A stretch of DNA of 64,000 bases from Streptomyces spinoverrucosus. GTDB taxonomy: Bacteria; Actinomycetota; Actinomycetes; Streptomycetales; Streptomycetaceae. The stretch is taken from assembly GCF_015712165.1 (NCBI RefSeq), contig NZ_JADPZX010000001.1, positions 7,707,501-7,771,500 of the forward strand, read 5' to 3'. Below, piece after piece: positions 53,401-63,584 of the stretch; positions within the stretch are counted from its first letter, which is position 1, and each line of letters begins with the position of its first letter. The position numbers and the translations under genes were made by a program. Under the pieces are notes generated by a model, which did no database searches, was not told the DNA's origin, and saw only the letters and a list, made by a program, of their open reading frames with translations.

Positions 53401-56400
53401 TGCTGCCCTCCTCGGCGAACAGCACGTCCCGCAGCGGACGCTCCAGACGGCCGTCGAACGCGGCGAGCACCTCGTCGAGCGCCGTCGCGAACACCGGGTG
53501 CGCCGCGTACAGTTCCCGGCCCATGCCCAGGCGCTGCGCGCCCTGGCCGGTGAAGAGGAAGGCGGTACGGCCCGTCGTGGCGGTGCCCGTGACCACGTCC
53601 GGACGTCCGGCGGCGGTGCCCTCGGCCAGTGCGTCGAGCGCGTCGAGCCGGTCCGCGACACTGTCCCCGAAGATCGCCGCCCGTGCCTCGAACGCCGTCC
53701 GGGTGGCGGCCAGGGTCCAGCCGACCGATCCCGTGTCGGCGTCTTCGTCCAGATGCGCGCGCAGTTTGGCCGCCTGACCGCGCAGGGCCCGTTCGTCGCG
53801 GGCGTACAGCAGCCACGGCGCCGGAACGTCCGGCACGTCCTGTGGCGGAGGAGTGTCGTCCGGCTGCCTCCCGGTGGCGGGGCCGAGGCCGTTCGGTTCC
53901 GCGCCGGTGGCGGGATCGAATTCGAGGACGACGTGAGCGTTGGTGCCGCTGATGCCGAACGAGGAGACAGCGGCGCGCCGGACCGTCCCGTGACCGGGCC
54001 ACGCCCGAGCCTCGGTCAACAGCTCCACCGCGCCGGCGGACCAGTCCACGTGCGGTGTGGGCTCGTCGACGTGCAGGGTCCTGGGCAGGACGCCGTGACG
54101 CATGGCCTGCACCATCTTGATCAGCCCACCCACGCCGGCCGCCGCCTGGGCATGGCCGATGTTGGACTTCAGCGAGCCCAGGTACACCGGCTCATGCCCC
54201 TGCCGGCCGCTGCCGTACGTGGCGAGAAGCGCCTCCGCCTCGATCGGGTCGCCGAGTGTGGTGCCGGTCCCGTGCGCCTCCACCGCGTCCACGTCCGCGG
54301 TCGTCAGCCGGGCGTCGGCCAGGGCTTGGCGGATGACGCGCTGCTGGGCGAGGCCGCTCGGCGCGGTCAGGCCGTTGCTGGCACCGTCCTGGTTGACGGC
54401 GGAGCCGCGGATCACCGCCAGAACCCGACGGCCGTTGCGGCGAGCGTCGGACAGCCGCTCGACCAGCAGCATGCCCACGCCCTCGCCCCAGCCGGTACCG
54501 TCGGCCGCCGCGGCGAACGACTTGCAGCGCCCGTCGGACGCCAGTCCCCGTTGCCTGGAGAACTCCACGAACATGCCCGGCGAGGACATCACGGCCGCGC
54601 CGCCGACCAGTGCGAGGCTGGTCTCCCCGCACCGCAGGGAACGGATCGCCAGGTGCAGCGCGACCAACGAGGACGAGCAGGCCGTGTCGGTGGTGACGGC
54701 GGGTCCGAGCAGCCCGAGCTGGTAGGCGATACGGCCCGACATGACGCTGGCCGTGCTGCCGGTCAGCAGGTTGCCCTGCACGCTCGGCGGCGCGTCCTGC
54801 AGGCGCGGGCCGTACTCCAGTGACGTCGCGCCCACGAAAACGCCGGTGCGGCTGCCGCGCAGCGTGCCGGGGCGCACCCCGGCCCGCTCGACGGCTTCCC
54901 AAGCGGTCTCCAGCAGCAGCCGCTGCTGCGGATCCATGCCGAGCGCCTCGCGTGGCGAGAGCCCGAAGAACGCGGCGTCGAAGTCGCCCGCGTCGTGCAG
55001 GAAACCACCCCTGCGCACTGAGCTCTTGCCCTGCTGGGCGGGATCCGGGTCGTACAGGTCCTCGTCCCAGCCGCGGTTGTCGGGGAAGGCGGAGACGGCG
55101 TCGACTTCGTCCCGCACGAGCCGCCAGAGGTCCTCCGGAGTGGCGACTCCGCCGGGGTAGCGGCAGGCCATGCCGATGATGGCGATCGGCTCGCCTTCCT
55201 CGGCGGCCCGGGCGGCACCCTCCTCGTCCGCCCCGGCACCGCCCAGCAGCTCGGTCTGGATGAACTCGGCCAGCGCCTGCGGTGTGGGGTGGTCGAACAG
55301 CAGCCCGGTGGGCAGCGCCAGCCCTGTGGCCGAGGCCAGGGAGGTGCGCAGCTCCGTGGTCATCAGCGAGCTGAAGCCCAGCTCCCGGAAGGGCAGGTGT
55401 GCCTCGGCGCGCTCGTCGCCCGAGTACGCGAGGACGGCGGCGATGTGTTCGTTGACGAGTTCGGTGACCACCCGCCGCCGCTCGGGGGCGGAGAGCCCGG
55501 CCAGGCGGCGGCCGAGCTTACCGCGCGGATCGGCGGCCTCGTCGCCGTCGCCGTACGGCAGACCGCCGGTCCCGTCCTCCTGCGCGGAGGCCGGCGCTGC
55601 CGGGGCCGCCGGGGAAAGGGGGCGGGGCTGACGCACCGGGCCGTCCAGCCAGTACCGCTTGCGCTGGAAGGCGTACGTGGGCAGCGGGACCCGTCGGGTG
55701 CCGAGGCCCTGGTACACGGCGGCCCAATCGACCTCGGCACCTCGCACGAACGCGGTGGCCAACGCGGTCAGAAGTGTCTGTGGCTCGGAGCGGTCGGGGC
55801 GCAGCGCGGACACCGCCGACACCGCGGGGACGGACTCCTCCCGCGGTGACCGCGTCTGGCTCGTCTCCGCGGCGAGCGGGGCGAGGACGCTGTCGGGCCC
55901 CACTTCGACAAACGTTGTCACGCCGTGCCCGGTCAGCGTCCGCACCGCGTCGGCGAATCGGACCGTCCCGCGCAGCTGGTCGGTCCAGTAGCCGGCGCTG
56001 CGCAACTCCTCGCCGGTGGCGATCCGCCCCGTCAAGGTGGAGACGACGGGCACCTCGGGCGCGTGGTAGGTCAGCCGATCCGCCGCCTCGCGGAACTCGT
56101 CGAGGATCGCCTCCATGTGCGGGGAGTGGAAGGCATGGCTGACGGTCAGCCGCCGGGTCCTGCGGCCCCGACGCGCCAGTTCCCCGGCGACCGCCTCGAC
56201 CGCGTCGGGGTCGCCGGAGATCACCGTGGCGTCCGGCGCGTTGACCGCGGCGACGGCCACCTGGTGCGCGCGCCCTTCGAGCAGGGCCGTGACCTCGTCC
56301 TCCGCCGCTCGCACGGCGACCATGACGCCGCCGCGGGGAGCGGACTGCATCAGCCGGGCCCTGGCCGCCACGAGCGCCGCCGCGTCGTGCAGGTCCAGCA

Positions 56401-58330
56401 CCCCGGCCACATGGGCGGCGGCCAGTTCGCCGATGGAGTGTCCGGTGACGAAGTCGGGGCGCAGCCCGAACGACTCCAGCAGCCGGTAGACAGCCACCTC
56501 CACCGCGAACAGGGCGGGTTGGGTGTGCACGGTCTCGTCCAGGCCGTGCCCGGTACGGATGATCTCCGCCAGCGGTCGCTCAAGATGGGGGTCCAACGCG
56601 GCGGCCACGGCATCGAACGCGGCGGCGTACGCCGGGTAGGCCGCGTACAACTCCTGCCCCATACCGATACGTTGGGCTCCTTGTCCGGTGAACAGGAACG
56701 CCGTCCGGCCGGGTCCGGCCACGCCCGTCACCACGCCGGGCGCCGGGCGGCCGACCGCCAGTGCCTCGATGCCGTCCACGAGCCCTGGTGCGTCGGCGGC
56801 CACGACGACGGCCCGGTGGCGAAAGACCGTTCGAGTGGTGGCCAGGGACCAGCCCGTGTCGAGCGCCGACGGCTGGTCCGGGGCGGCCGCGTGGGCGTGC
56901 AGGCGCTGTGCCTGGGCCCGCAGGGCGCTCTGCCCGGCCCCGGTGACGACCCACGGCAGGGCGGTCGGCGCCGACCGGGAGGGTGCGTCCTCGGCTTCGG
57001 CGGGCCGCGGGCCCTCAGTGAGCACGACATGGCAGTTGGTGCCACCCATGCCGAATGAGCTGACGCCCGCCACCAACGGCCGGTTCGGGTGTGGCCATGG
57101 CGTCAGCTCCCGCTGCACGGCCAGCCCCAACTCCTCCAGGGGGATGTCGGGGTGGGGCACGGCGAAGTTCAGGCTCGGCGGCAGCTGCCGGTGGTGCAGG
57201 CTGAGCAGCACCTTGATCAACCCGGCGACGCCCGCCGCGCCTTCCAGGTGACCGATGTTGGTCTTGACCGATCCGACGCGCAGCGGCTCGCCTCCCGGGC
57301 GCTCGGCGCCCAGGGCGCCGCCGAGTGCGGCGGCCTCGATGGGGTCGCCCACGGGCGTACCCGTGCCGTGCAGTTCGACGTACTGCACCTCCTCCGGTCC
57401 CAGGCCCGCCTGCTCGCGGGCGGACCGCAGCACCTGCTCCTGCGCCTGCCTGCTGGGGACGGTCAGGCCGTCGGTGGCGCCGTCGTTGTTCACCGCGCTG
57501 CCGCGGATGACGCCGTAGATCCGGTCCCCGTCGGCGCGGGCCTGCCGCAGCGTCTTCAGGACGACGACACCGGCCCCCTCGCCGGGGACGAAGCCGTTGG
57601 CCCGCGCGTCGAAGGTGTAGGTCACGCCGTCGGGGGACAGCGCGCCGAAGCGCGCCTCCGTGACGGTGTGCTCCGGGAGGAGGTTGAGGTTCACACCGGC
57701 GGCGACGGCGGCGGTGGACTCGCCACTGCGCAGACTCTCGCAGGCCAGATGCACGGCGACGAGTGAGGAGGACTGGGCGGAGTCCACGGTCAGGCTCGGG
57801 CCGCGCAGCCCCAGCAGGTGCGAGACGCGGTTGGCGATCACACCGCGGTTCACCCCGGTCATGGTGTGCTGGGTGAGCGCCTCGGTGCCACGCTGATACA
57901 GCAGGCTGGCGTAGTCGTCACGGAGGGTGCCCACGAACACGGCGGTCCGGCTGCCGCGGAGCGAGGCCGGGACGATGCCGGCGTCCTCCAAAGCCTCCCA
58001 GGCCAGCTCCAGAACAAGGCGCTGCTGGGGATCCATGGCAGCGGCCTCGCGTGGCGAGACGGAGAAGAAGGCGGCGTCGAAGTCGCCGACCCCGTTGAGG
58101 AATCCGCCGCGGCTCACCGCCGCGGGCGCGTCGTCGTCCCACCGGCCGGGGGGCACCTCGGCGATGGCGCAGGTGCCCTCGCTCAGCAGTTTCCAGAAGG
58201 CCGTGGGCCCGTCGGCCCCGGGAAGGCGGCAGGAGATCCCGACGACGGCCACCGGCTCACTCCGCTGGACGCGACCGTCGACTGATGCCTGAGTGCGCTC
58301 ACTCATCATGGACTTCGGCTGACCTTTCAT
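44453..58330 (-). CDS. PKS1: KSQ loading module plus two KS-AT-DH-KR-ACP modules
   Basis: 4625 residues in one intact frame. Loading module: KSQ (about 24-438) with Gln186 in place of the active Cys (VDSAQSSS), AT (about 540-810; HAFH), ACP (LGFSSL near 985). Module 1: KS (1045-1463; Cys1218), AT (HAFH near 1782), DH (His near 1986; Asp near 2153), KR (from 2407; GGTGGLG, LDD, YAAAN), ACP (2723). Module 2: KS (2782-3206; Cys2955), AT (GHSVGE near 3435), DH (His near 3742; Asp near 3913), KR (from 4188), ACP (near 4506), C-terminal docking tail ending [15 protein letters not shown] decarboxylates malonyl to an acetyl starter; modules 1 and 2 should each give a trans-type enoyl unit, making a hexadienoyl chain passed to PKS2. 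ATG 58330 has a GGAG site; ATG 58309 or 58306 are alternatives. Confidence 0.95.
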   Translation of the reverse strand: MKGQPKSMMSERTQASVDGRVQRSEPVAVVGISCRLPGADGPTAFWKLLSEGTCAIAEVPPGRWDDDAPAAVSRGGFLNGVGDFDAAFFSVSPREAAAMDPQQRLVLELAWEALEDAGIVPASLRGSRTAVFVGTLRDDYASLLYQRGTEALTQHTMTGVNRGVIANRVSHLLGLRGPSLTVDSAQSSSLVAVHLACESLRSGESTAAVAAGVNLNLLPEHTVTEARFGALSPDGVTYTFDARANGFVPGEGAGVVVLKTLRQARADGDRIYGVIRGSAVNNDGATDGLTVPSRQAQEQVLRSAREQAGLGPEEVQYVELHGTGTPVGDPIEAAALGGALGAERPGGEPLRVGSVKTNIGHLEGAAGVAGLIKVLLSLHHRQLPPSLNFAVPHPDIPLEELGLAVQRELTPWPHPNRPLVAGVSSFGMGGTNCHVVLTEGPRPAEAEDAPSRSAPTALPWVVTGAGQSALRAQAQRLHAHAAAPDQPSALDTGWSLATTRTVFRHRAVVVAADAPGLVDGIEALAVGRPAPGVVTGVAGPGRTAFLFTGQGAQRIGMGQELYAAYPAYAAAFDAVAAALDPHLERPLAEIIRTGHGLDETVHTQPALFAVEVAVYRLLESFGLRPDFVTGHSIGELAAAHVAGVLDLHDAAALVAARARLMQSAPRGGVMVAVRAAEDEVTALLEGRAHQVAVAAVNAPDATVISGDPDAVEAVAGELARRGRRTRRLTVSHAFHSPHMEAILDEFREAADRLTYHAPEVPVVSTLTGRIATGEELRSAGYWTDQLRGTVRFADAVRTLTGHGVTTFVEVGPDSVLAPLAAETSQTRSPREESVPAVSAVSALRPDRSEPQTLLTALATAFVRGAEVDWAAVYQGLGTRRVPLPTYAFQRKRYWLDGPVRQPRPLSPAAPAAPASAQEDGTGGLPYGDGDEAADPRGKLGRRLAGLSAPERRRVVTELVNEHIAAVLAYSGDERAEAHLPFRELGFSSLMTTELRTSLASATGLALPTGLLFDHPTPQALAEFIQTELLGGAGADEEGAARAAEEGEPIAIIGMACRYPGGVATPEDLWRLVRDEVDAVSAFPDNRGWDEDLYDPDPAQQGKSSVRRGGFLHDAGDFDAAFFGLSPREALGMDPQQRLLLETAWEAVERAGVRPGTLRGSRTGVFVGATSLEYGPRLQDAPPSVQGNLLTGSTASVMSGRIAYQLGLLGPAVTTDTACSSSLVALHLAIRSLRCGETSLALVGGAAVMSSPGMFVEFSRQRGLASDGRCKSFAAAADGTGWGEGVGMLLVERLSDARRNGRRVLAVIRGSAVNQDGASNGLTAPSGLAQQRVIRQALADARLTTADVDAVEAHGTGTTLGDPIEAEALLATYGSGRQGHEPVYLGSLKSNIGHAQAAAGVGGLIKMVQAMRHGVLPRTLHVDEPTPHVDWSAGAVELLTEARAWPGHGTVRRAAVSSFGISGTNAHVVLEFDPATGAEPNGLGPATGRQPDDTPPPQDVPDVPAPWLLYARDERALRGQAAKLRAHLDEDADTGSVGWTLAATRTAFEARAAIFGDSVADRLDALDALAEGTAAGRPDVVTGTATTGRTAFLFTGQGAQRLGMGRELYAAHPVFATALDEVLAAFDGRLERPLRDVLFAEEGSTDAALLDETSYTQPALFAVEVALFRMLTHHGMTPDILAGHSIGELAAAHAAGVLSLRDAAILVAARARLMQAAPPGGAMVSVQATEEEVLASLVGRDREMSIAAVNGPRSVVVSGDASAVEEVAATWRARGRRTTALKVSHAFHSPHMDAVLAEFHEIAAGLEFRPPGIPIVSTVTGESATAEQLMSPGYWSGQIRSTVRFLDAARELLRQGVTVFVETGPDAVLSALVRSAAEDAPVTAVPLMRPGHPEALGVALGLARAHVAGAPLEGATFFPGAAPADLPTYAFQRERFWLAPQPPADARSLGLDPAGHPLLSTSLDLAEREDAVLAGRISLGGQPWLADHAIAGTVLLPATAFLELAMAAGDHLGVPHIEDLTLEAPLPLDRGEATRVQVSVAAPDADGRRAFTVHAGPDSGDAPARHWTRHASGTLTRQQPEPGEGPAQWPPADAVPEPLDDVYARLAALGYDYGPAFRGLVAVWRDERDVYAEVRLPADPADGADRFGLHPALLDAVLHPLVLHAASDDPSGRIRLPFAWSGVALHATGATTLRARIRPQGTDTVSLLLADATGAPVAEVDSLTLRPIATDRLSVPTRTAGSLYELHWPVVEVAAERPRPTWVSADEGLAAVEPAEVVVARVPGGAGTGREAVRRTLGLLQEFLADERFADARLAVVTSGAVGVLPGEDVTDLAAAPVWGLVRSAQSEHPDRLVLIDLDPADPGPAEKPLAAALASGEPQTAVRAGRLRVPRLTATTGADAEPRRLGGDGTVLITGGTGGLGALFARHLVAEHGVRNLLLTSRRGPDAPGARELAAELGEAGASVRLAAADVADRAALAALLASVPQDRPLTAIVHTAGVLDDATALSLTPEQFETVLAPKADGARHLHELTRGMDLEAFVLFSSVSGLTGTAGQANYAAANSYLDALAHHRRAHGLPAVSLAWGLWDARHGMGGTLTEADIARWERAGLPPLTPEAGLALFDAALSTDTPLLAPVPLRLDRIAAGEPHALFRDLLPVRPRRTTRSRPDGAAGPDWARQIAALPEDRRQEAVLDLVRTKVAAVLGHSGPSAVAADRSFSDLGFDSMAGVELRNQLSAATGLRLPTTLVFDHPAPDAVAAHLLAGAVTAKASAVGGRTRATGTSDEPIAIVGMACRYPGGVASPQDLWRLVADGADAISEFPVNRGWDVDGLYDPDPEKPGTSYTRHGGFLHEADLFDPEFFGMSPREATATDPQQRLLLETAWETFESAGIDPATVRGSATGVFTGAMYDDYAARVAAAPGEFEGFLLAGNLSSVLSGRVAYTYGLQGPAVTVDTACSSSLVALHLAVNALRGGECDLALAGGVTVMAQPTTFVEFSRQRGLSADGRCKAFAASADGTGWSEGVGLLLVERLSDARRNGHRVLALVRGTAINQDGASNGLTAPNGPSQERVIRQALTAAGLGAADVDAVEAHGTGTTLGDPIEAQALLNTYGQEHTSERPLWLGSLKSNIGHAQAAAGVGGIIKMVQAMEHGVLPRTLHADEPSRHIDWESGAVTLLTEARPWPETGRPRRAGVSSFGISGTNAHVIIERMPDPAAGERTKAGQGTPTAEPTAAGERAAAEDPAVTRERPASEAQVVPWIVSGRTEDAVRRQAARLLVHVTEHPEATPADIGYSLATDRAVLDHSAAVVATGRDALLDGLRALADGGSSPAVVSGRRARPGRTAFLFTGQGSQRLGMGRELYAASPVFARALDEACHHLDKSLARPLKEVLFAAEGSVESALLDQTVFTQAALFAIEVALFRWFEHHGVTPDVLLGHSVGEVAAAHVAGVLDLADAARLVAERGRLMQSAPAGGAMASIEASEQEVRQALDARGEDGVLVVAAVNGPRAVVVAGDASAVEAFAWSWQQRGVRATRLTVSHAFHSPHMDPVLAQFRAVAEGLDFRAPRIPIVSNVTGDLATDEDLTSPDYWVRHIREAVRFHDGVRSLQAQGVTRFLELGPDRTLTTLVRGSLTEESGALAWALRRNRPEPETAMAALASLRMADAPVDWAAALPGARTVPLPTYAFARRRYWLDAPAPDADASGLGLRAVEHPLIGAAVGVAGRDEFLFTGRLSVRSLPWLADHAVGGVVLMPATGLLELAACAGEQLGAGLVDDLTLAAPLVLSEHAAVRLQLTVGEADDTGRRSVEIHSRTDTDEEDGAWTVHAHGFLAAADGTPAPVDRGLVVWPPVGARELPLDGVYERLAEQGYAYGAVFQGLRRIWRGEGEGELFAEVMLPDGAREQAGRYLLHPALLDAALHPLLPGVAEETGPARLPFAWSGVRVHAAGATALRVRLSLSDAGADTLQASLMVADGAGVPVASVESLSLRPWSRDSLRAAADTGPDGLFPMTWSPVAPVESVDTSGWAAVGPSPVASAPSYATLEEVARAGADTVLWSLAGYGADGVASGEGIAGLARVELARVLERVHAFLADERLADARLVLVTRGAVAAAPAEDITDLVHAGVWGLIRAAQTENPGRVVLVDVDTQDAPGLPAAVATGEEQLALRGGTAWVPRLDRARAQEAYASPRWDEGTVLVTGATGTLGGVLARHLVAEHGARRLLLLSRRGEAAPGAAELAAELRQLGAEVTFAACDAADRAALAGVLATVPDEFPVTAVVHTAGVLDDTVFAELTAERLDAVARPKIDAAWNLHELTRELPLTAFVLYSSVAGLIGTAGQANYAAGNTFLDALAHHRRAQGLPATSLAWGLWERTSTISGGLSETDRRRLARLGLLPLPSEEAMRLFDTALTGDQPVLAVTGLDRTALRRGTGPVPPVLRGLAAVPPSRRTPAATQDPGASLVGQLAALGSAERLAALVELVRGQAATVLGHPDPGAVHAERAFQDLGFDSLTAVELRNQLSRVTGLRLPGSLVFDHPNPTALSHHLARLIEAETGPATDPVLDGLERMRDEIGSLPDTGTRDEVAARLRELLRLVEGMGADTGERGAAGADLESASDEELFALIDDLD

Positions 58331-58518
58331 CACTGGATCACTCCGGGCCAATGGAACGGCAGCTCCTCCAATGCCGGGCCATGCGGCAGTAATCGCCTCA
58401 GTAATCAGCAATCGCCGGGCAGAGGGAATCAGGTGCGGGAAGCAATGGGAATTCGGTACGGGAAGACGAGAAACACGCAGTCGTCCGGTCCGCAGGGTGC
58501 GGACCGGACGACGGAGGC
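58331..58518. promoter_or_regulatory. PKS1 promoter region with GTAAT direct repeats
   Basis: This 188-bp gap lies upstream of PKS1. CAGTAAT occurs twice (GTAAT at 58389-58393 and 58401-58405), read toward PKS1 as ATTAC repeats with starts 12 bp apart, about 60-75 bp before the start codon. The spacing is one base longer than the 11-bp repeats at 34106, 34177 and 35885, so its match to the same SARP is less sure. No gene seen. Confidence 0.4.
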
Positions 58519-60108
58519 TCAGGCGGGAATGGCCAGCCGGTGTGAGGCGCGCTCTCGCAGAATGGCGCACACGTCCGTCAGAGCCCGCTCCAGGAGGTCG
58601 ATCTCCCCGTCCGTCAGCAGCAGGGAGGGTTCGAAGCGCAGGGTGTTCACGGCGCTCGCGGTGGGGAAAGTCCGGATCCGGTGACCGTGCAGGAGGTGCC
58701 CGGCGATCACGTAACCGAACATGTGGGACTGGGCGGCATTCCGGAACACCTGGTCCTCGGAGTCCGACTGGTCGTGGAACTCCAAACCGAGCATCAGCCC
58801 GCGGCCCCGCACCTCTTTGACGACATCGGGAAATTCCGAACGCACCCTGTCGAGCATGGCTCGCAGGGCGGCACCGCGCTCGGCGGCCTGACGGTAGGCC
58901 CGCCCGCCGTCCGCCTCCAGCAGTTCCAGCACCTTGAGCGCGATGTGGCAGGAGAAGCTGTCCTTGGCGAAGGTCGAGCTGTGCACGAGCTCGAAGTCCT
59001 CGCGATACACGTCCTCGCGCACCAGCATCACCGACATCTTCGCGATGCCACCGCCCAGGGACTTGGCGAGCACGTAGTAGTCGCCGCGCAGCCCGATGGC
59101 CGAGCTGGCCAGCAACGCGCCCGTGCGGCCCGTACCGCTCTGGATCTCGTCGACCACCACGGGACAGCCCGATGCCCGGCTGAACTCCTGGATCGCACGG
59201 GCGAACTCGGTGGTCAGCACATGAATCCCGCCCTCGCCCTGAATCGGCTCCAGCAGAAAGGCGCAGAAAGGATGGTGGTCTTCGTCCACGAGGCGCACCC
59301 GGCCGTCCTCGAGCGCGAGCCGCAGCAGAACACCCCGCTCCTCCTCCAGCAGGCGCCACAGGACATCCGGACGGTCCCTGGGCAGGAACCTGGTCCGCGT
59401 GCCGAGCGCGGTAAAGGGGTTCCGATAGGCCTCGTTGTGCGTCAGCTGCACACTGCCCACCAATTTGCCGTGGAAGCCCGCCTCCAGCGCCACGAACACC
59501 GGCGCCTTACCGGCTTCCGCCGCGTTCCGGCGGGTGATCTCGGTGATGACGAGTTCCAGGCCTTCCTCGTCCGAGCCCGCGCGGGACAGTGCCAGACGTG
59601 CGTAGACCTCGTCCGGCACGGTCGCCAGGCCCTGCTTCACCGCGGCGCGGACGCTCTCGGCGCCCGCCTCGATCTCCGCCAGCACCTTCGACAGCCGCAT
59701 CACACGGTCCATCTCGGCGTGCTTGACCGCCGCCTCGACGGCCTCCGCCCCGCTGTTCGCGAAGGTCGCGTAGTAGGGCTCGTCGGTGCCGAGTTCGCGT
59801 TGGATGATCCGGTTCAGTTCGGCGGCCAGCTGGTTGGCGTACGGATGGGAGGAGAACTGCGCGTGCACGGCTGTCCCCTCGTCCAGGAGCTCACGCGCGC
59901 ACGCCACGATCTCGGGGTGGTTGTGTCCGAAGATCAGCGACCCGTAACCGCCCGCGTAGTCGAGCACCGGTATTTCGCCGCCGTCCTCGCCCCGGCGATA
60001 GATGATGTTCCCGTCCGCCCGGGTGTATTCGACATCCAGGCCGGCCGTCGAAAGCAGCCGGCGCAGATTGGGCTCGGCGAGCTCGGCCGTGGTGGTCTGA
60101 GTATTCAT
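58519..60108 (-). CDS. Class III (omega-type) PLP aminotransferase
   Basis: This 529-residue protein is longer than most class III transaminases (about 430-460), partly from an inserted charged segment at about residues 130-205. Fold motifs are [38 protein letters not shown], the PLP Asp in [16 protein letters not shown] near residue 315, and the Schiff-base Lys in [14 protein letters not shown] near 345. Such enzymes put an amino group on a terminal aldehyde. With a thioester-reductase-terminated PKS in the same cluster, the natural substrate is the C10 polyketide aldehyde. Start ATG 60108 has a GGAG site. It lies 189 bp upstream of PKS1 on the same strand. Confidence 0.9.
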   Translation of the reverse strand: MNTQTTTAELAEPNLRRLLSTAGLDVEYTRADGNIIYRRGEDGGEIPVLDYAGGYGSLIFGHNHPEIVACARELLDEGTAVHAQFSSHPYANQLAAELNRIIQRELGTDEPYYATFANSGAEAVEAAVKHAEMDRVMRLSKVLAEIEAGAESVRAAVKQGLATVPDEVYARLALSRAGSDEEGLELVITEITRRNAAEAGKAPVFVALEAGFHGKLVGSVQLTHNEAYRNPFTALGTRTRFLPRDRPDVLWRLLEEERGVLLRLALEDGRVRLVDEDHHPFCAFLLEPIQGEGGIHVLTTEFARAIQEFSRASGCPVVVDEIQSGTGRTGALLASSAIGLRGDYYVLAKSLGGGIAKMSVMLVREDVYREDFELVHSSTFAKDSFSCHIALKVLELLEADGGRAYRQAAERGAALRAMLDRVRSEFPDVVKEVRGRGLMLGLEFHDQSDSEDQVFRNAAQSHMFGYVIAGHLLHGHRIRTFPTASAVNTLRFEPSLLLTDGEIDLLERALTDVCAILRERASHRLAIPA

Positions 60109-60233
60109 CCCGCTCCTAGTCACCCCGCCATCCTGTTCCGGCCTGTTCCAGCTGTCGGTCATGGCGAAGTAACTCAGCGGAACGGTGGAGTGCGTGGCTG
60201 CCCGATTACCCGGATGTGGAAAGGGCGACGGCC

Positions 60234-60268
60234 GGGCCGAGCCGGGAAGCCGCCGCCCGGCTCGGCCC
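60234..60268 (-). terminator. Terminator after the large SARP gene
   Basis: Perfect 13-bp arms GGGCCGAGCCGGG (60234-60246) and CCCGGCTCGGCCC (60256-60268) with a 9-base loop, 6 bp beyond the stop of the large SARP gene. Strong GC stem without a long T run. Confidence 0.8.
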
Positions 60269-60274
60269 TGTCGA

Positions 60275-62503
60275 CTATCCGCGGAGGCTGTGCGACGGGA
60301 CGTCGCGTGCGGATGACAACAGGAGTTCGACCAGGCGCTCGTGGGCCGTCTCCGAGCCCTCCAGCGTGACGGTGGTGACATGGCTCTTGCCCCCCGACCA
60401 GCCAGGGCGCCGCAGCAGGAGTTCCGGTCCGGCGGTCGCGACCACGAACAGCGGCACGAGCCTCGTCGACCCGGCGAGCTCCTCGACGGCGTCGAGCACG
60501 TTCTCCTCGGCTCGGTGCAGATCGTCGATGCACAGGACGACCGGTCGGCGCCGCGCCGCCTCCTGGAAGAATTCCCGCCACGCCTCCAGCGCCTCGCCCT
60601 GCGGCGTGGCATCACCGCCCATGCCGGTGCCCGGCAGCGCGAAGACGTCGACCAGCGTGCCGAGCCGGGACAGCACCCACGCCGCCCGTTGTCCGGACGG
60701 GAACAACGACTGCACCTCGCGGGCCATCGCGGCGTGCGCCTCCGCGGGCCCGGCGCCGATGCCGACACCGCAGTACGCGGCGAGGATCTCGGCGTGGGCC
60801 TTGAGGGGACTGTCGTCGGGAGCCGCCGGGGTACGGCCGGTCAGGAGGACGGCGCCGGCGGGCTGCTCGGCGAGCCAGCCGCCGAAGCGCTCGACCAGCC
60901 TGGTCCTCCCGGTCCCGGAATCGCCGAGCACGGTGACCAGATGGGGCACCGAACGATGCCAGGTGCGCTTGGCCAGTCCCCGCAGCACGTCGAGTTCGTA
61001 GGCGGGCTCGGAGGCCTCCGCGTCCCGGCCGCCGTGCCCCTGGTGGACTTCGAGCACCTGCCATCCGCGGAACGAGGCGCCTCCGCCGCGGTAGGACACG
61101 GCATGCTCGGTGGCCCGGCGTACGTCGTCGCTGACGCGCACCTCTCCCGGCGGTACGTCACGCAGCAGCGCCTGCGACTCGTCGAGCACCGTGCCGACCA
61201 CCGTCGCCGCGGCAGCCTGCGTGTGGTGGCGCAGCAGTATCTCGCCCATCGTGACCGAGGCGTGGACGGTGAGGTGCGCCGCCCCCGCCTCGGCGCACTC
61301 ACCGATGACGTCCCGGATGGCCAGTGCGGCCAGTACCGCCCGGTGCGCGTCGTCGTCGCCGGCGCCCTGCAGGCCGAACAGCGCCAGGGTGACCGACCCG
61401 ATGGAGGCGGTGACCGTGCCGCCGAACCGCTCGATCTCCTCCCTGACCACCAGCGTGGTCCCGTCCAGGAGTTCATCGACGTCGTGTTGGTGACGTCGGT
61501 CCGGGGAGGGGGCTAGCCGGGTGCGGATCGACAGGACGCCGACCCGGTGCCGCGCGGCGTCGGCCGCCCGCTGTTCGGCCTCCGGGGCGTCGGCGCGCTG
61601 CGGCGTCTCCGGCTGTGCGCCGGTGCCGCCGACCTCGTCCGAGCGGGTCGGCGCGGACAACCGAATGTTCTCCCGGGCGTGGTCCCCGGCGGTCGGTACG
61701 CCGGTCCCCGGCCTGCCCGGCGTGAGCGCGGGGTCCTGGGTCAGGATCGCCTGCTGAAGGCTTTGCAGTCCATGGCCCGGTTCCAGCCCCAGGTCCTCCA
61801 CCAGCACCGACCGCACCCGGCCGTAGAGGCTGAGCGCGTCGGCCTGCCGGCCGCAGCGGTACAGGGCCAGCATCAGCTGACCGCACGACCGCTCCCTGAG
61901 CGGCTCGGCCTGCACCATCATCTGCAGCTCCGTGAGCACCGCGTGATGCCGTCCGCAGGCCAGCTGCGCGTCGAAGTAGTCCTCCATCACGTCGAGCCGG
62001 GTGTTCTGCAGAGCGACCAGGTCGGGCCATTCGATGCCGGCTTCCACGAGGTCGGCCAGAGCCGGTCCGCGCCACAGGTTGAGGGCGTCCCGCAGCAGCG
62101 TCGCCGCCGCCTCCGGCGCACCCTGTGCCTGCCTGGCCCGCCCGTGGCTGACCCAGGTGTGGAACCGGTGCAGATCCAGCTGCTCGGGGTCGACGCGCAG
62201 CACGTAGCCGGGCGGCTGGGTCAGCAGCATCGTGCCGCCCTGCGGGGCGTCGGCGCCCGGCGGCTCGGAGCGCCGGGAGGAGAGCAGTCCCCGCAGGCCG
62301 TACACGGCGTTCTGCAGGATCTTGCGAGCGGTGGCGGGGGCGTCGTCGATGCCCCACAGCGCGTTCAGCAGCTGGCTGGTCGCCACGACCTTGTTGGCAT
62401 GCAGCAGCAGGTAGCCGAGTGTGGCGCGCTGCTTGATCCCGCCCAGTATGAGCGGGGTGTCGTCGTCAAGGATTTCCATCGGCCCCAGCACACGGAACTG
62501 CAT
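60275..62503 (-). CDS. Large SARP-type regulator: SARP plus nucleotide-cyclase-like and ATPase regions
   Basis: This 742-residue protein has an N-terminal SARP part (about 1-255): winged-helix QFRVLGPMEIL, activation domain with LNLWRGPALADL and LMLALYRCGRQADALSLY. After a Pro-rich linker (about 260-320), a region like class III nucleotide cyclases (VGVLSIRTRLAP, GTVTASIGSVTLALFG, DDDAHRAVLAALAI) follows without obvious catalytic metal residues. A P-loop-like GDSGTGRTRLVERFG (about residue 535) and VVLCIDDLHRAEENVLDAV (Walker B type) of an AAA/STAND-like ATPase come next. This layout resembles PimR-type activators, but the long C-terminal part of the LAL type is absent. ATG 62503. Probably a second cluster activator. 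Confidence 0.88.
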   Translation of the reverse strand: MQFRVLGPMEILDDDTPLILGGIKQRATLGYLLLHANKVVATSQLLNALWGIDDAPATARKILQNAVYGLRGLLSSRRSEPPGADAPQGGTMLLTQPPGYVLRVDPEQLDLHRFHTWVSHGRARQAQGAPEAAATLLRDALNLWRGPALADLVEAGIEWPDLVALQNTRLDVMEDYFDAQLACGRHHAVLTELQMMVQAEPLRERSCGQLMLALYRCGRQADALSLYGRVRSVLVEDLGLEPGHGLQSLQQAILTQDPALTPGRPGTGVPTAGDHARENIRLSAPTRSDEVGGTGAQPETPQRADAPEAEQRAADAARHRVGVLSIRTRLAPSPDRRHQHDVDELLDGTTLVVREEIERFGGTVTASIGSVTLALFGLQGAGDDDAHRAVLAALAIRDVIGECAEAGAAHLTVHASVTMGEILLRHHTQAAAATVVGTVLDESQALLRDVPPGEVRVSDDVRRATEHAVSYRGGGASFRGWQVLEVHQGHGGRDAEASEPAYELDVLRGLAKRTWHRSVPHLVTVLGDSGTGRTRLVERFGGWLAEQPAGAVLLTGRTPAAPDDSPLKAHAEILAAYCGVGIGAGPAEAHAAMAREVQSLFPSGQRAAWVLSRLGTLVDVFALPGTGMGGDATPQGEALEAWREFFQEAARRRPVVLCIDDLHRAEENVLDAVEELAGSTRLVPLFVVATAGPELLLRRPGWSGGKSHVTTVTLEGSETAHERLVELLLSSARDVPSHSLRG

Positions 62504-62689
62504 CGATCCCCCAGTCGCTCTCCGTACTACGGCCGGCCCCGGCGCCGCGTGAGCGACGTTCCCATGGCGCCTTCCGTACCGGCCCAGAACCAGCCACCAT
62601 CGTGCAACCCGGTGGTCCAAGCGCACACAAACCTCGAACAAGACATCGGTACCTCAGGCAACCGGGCACGGCGGACGCAGTGATAGGTG

Positions 62690-63484
62690 TCAGTGTCCGA
62701 GGTCTGCGCCGAGCGCAGCCTGGTCACGCGCGCCGAGGCCGAACGCCGAGACGACGGCCTCGGCCACTTGGGGCAGGTGCTGGTCGAGGAAGAAGTGACC
62801 GCCTGCGAACACCAGCGTTCGGGTCGAGGCCGTGGTGAAGTGGGACCACGCCTCCGCCTGGGCGACGTCGACCACGGGGTCGCTGTCGCCGACCAGTACG
62901 GTGACGGGCACGGTCAGTTGCGGCCCCGGCGTCCACACGTAGGAGCCGAGCGCCGCGTAGTCCGCGCGGAGCGCCGGCATGGCCAGCTCCCTGAGTTCCG
63001 GGTCGTCCAGCACCGCCCCCGCCGAGCTGCCCAGCCGGCGTACGGCCCGCAGGATCTCCTCGTCCGTCGCCAGCCGGTCGTGGGGATGGGGTACCGGGCC
63101 GGGCGCACCCCGTCCGGAGAGGATCAGCGCTACAGGCCCGGCGGAGCGATGGTCGGCGAGCCTGCGGGCGACCTCGTAGGCGAGGACGGCTCCCATGCTG
63201 TGGCCGAAGAGGGCGTACGGCCCTGTCGCCGTCCGTCGCACCTGCTCGGTGAGCGCGTCGGCGAGGCGTGTCAGGTCCTCGACGGGCCGTTCGCGCCGCC
63301 GGTCCTGGCGTCCTGGGTACTGGGCCGCCAGTACGTCGAGGGTCGGACCGAGTGCGCGGGCCAGCGGCAGGTAGGCACTGGCCGCACCACCGGCGTGCGG
63401 AAAGCAGATCAACTGCGGCGCATCGTCGGCGGCGCGCTGCTCAGCGGCCGACGGGGCGAACCTGCGAAGCCACTCGCTGCCCAC
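62690..63484 (-). CDS. Type II (editing) thioesterase
   Basis: This 264-residue alpha/beta hydrolase has LICFPHAGGAASAYLPLARAL near residue 27, the Ser elbow FGHSMGAVLAYEVARRL near residue 95, a catalytic Asp candidate in VGDSDPVVD near 205, and the His in FAGGHFFLDQH near 235. TEIIs clear stalled or wrong acyl chains from PKS carrier proteins. As PKS3 ends in a reductase and has no type I thioesterase, this is the only thioesterase in the visible cluster. GTG 63484 is the start. It is 186 bp upstream of the large SARP gene; that gap shows no gene. Confidence 0.92.
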   Translation of the reverse strand: MGSEWLRRFAPSAAEQRAADDAPQLICFPHAGGAASAYLPLARALGPTLDVLAAQYPGRQDRRRERPVEDLTRLADALTEQVRRTATGPYALFGHSMGAVLAYEVARRLADHRSAGPVALILSGRGAPGPVPHPHDRLATDEEILRAVRRLGSSAGAVLDDPELRELAMPALRADYAALGSYVWTPGPQLTVPVTVLVGDSDPVVDVAQAEAWSHFTTASTRTLVFAGGHFFLDQHLPQVAEAVVSAFGLGARDQAALGADLGH

Positions 63485-63584
63485 GCGGGATCTCCTTGTC
63501 GTCGTTCCTCACCGATGTGGTGCCTCGGCACCATGGTGTGGGCCGACGTTCAAAGGACGCACAAAAGGCGCACAACCATGGCGG

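Noticed and set aside
58519..60768. Upstream extension of the aminotransferase frame to 60768
   Set aside because: The extension is Arg- and Ser-rich shadow of the large SARP gene; the transaminase domain begins at ATG 60108 with a ribosome site.
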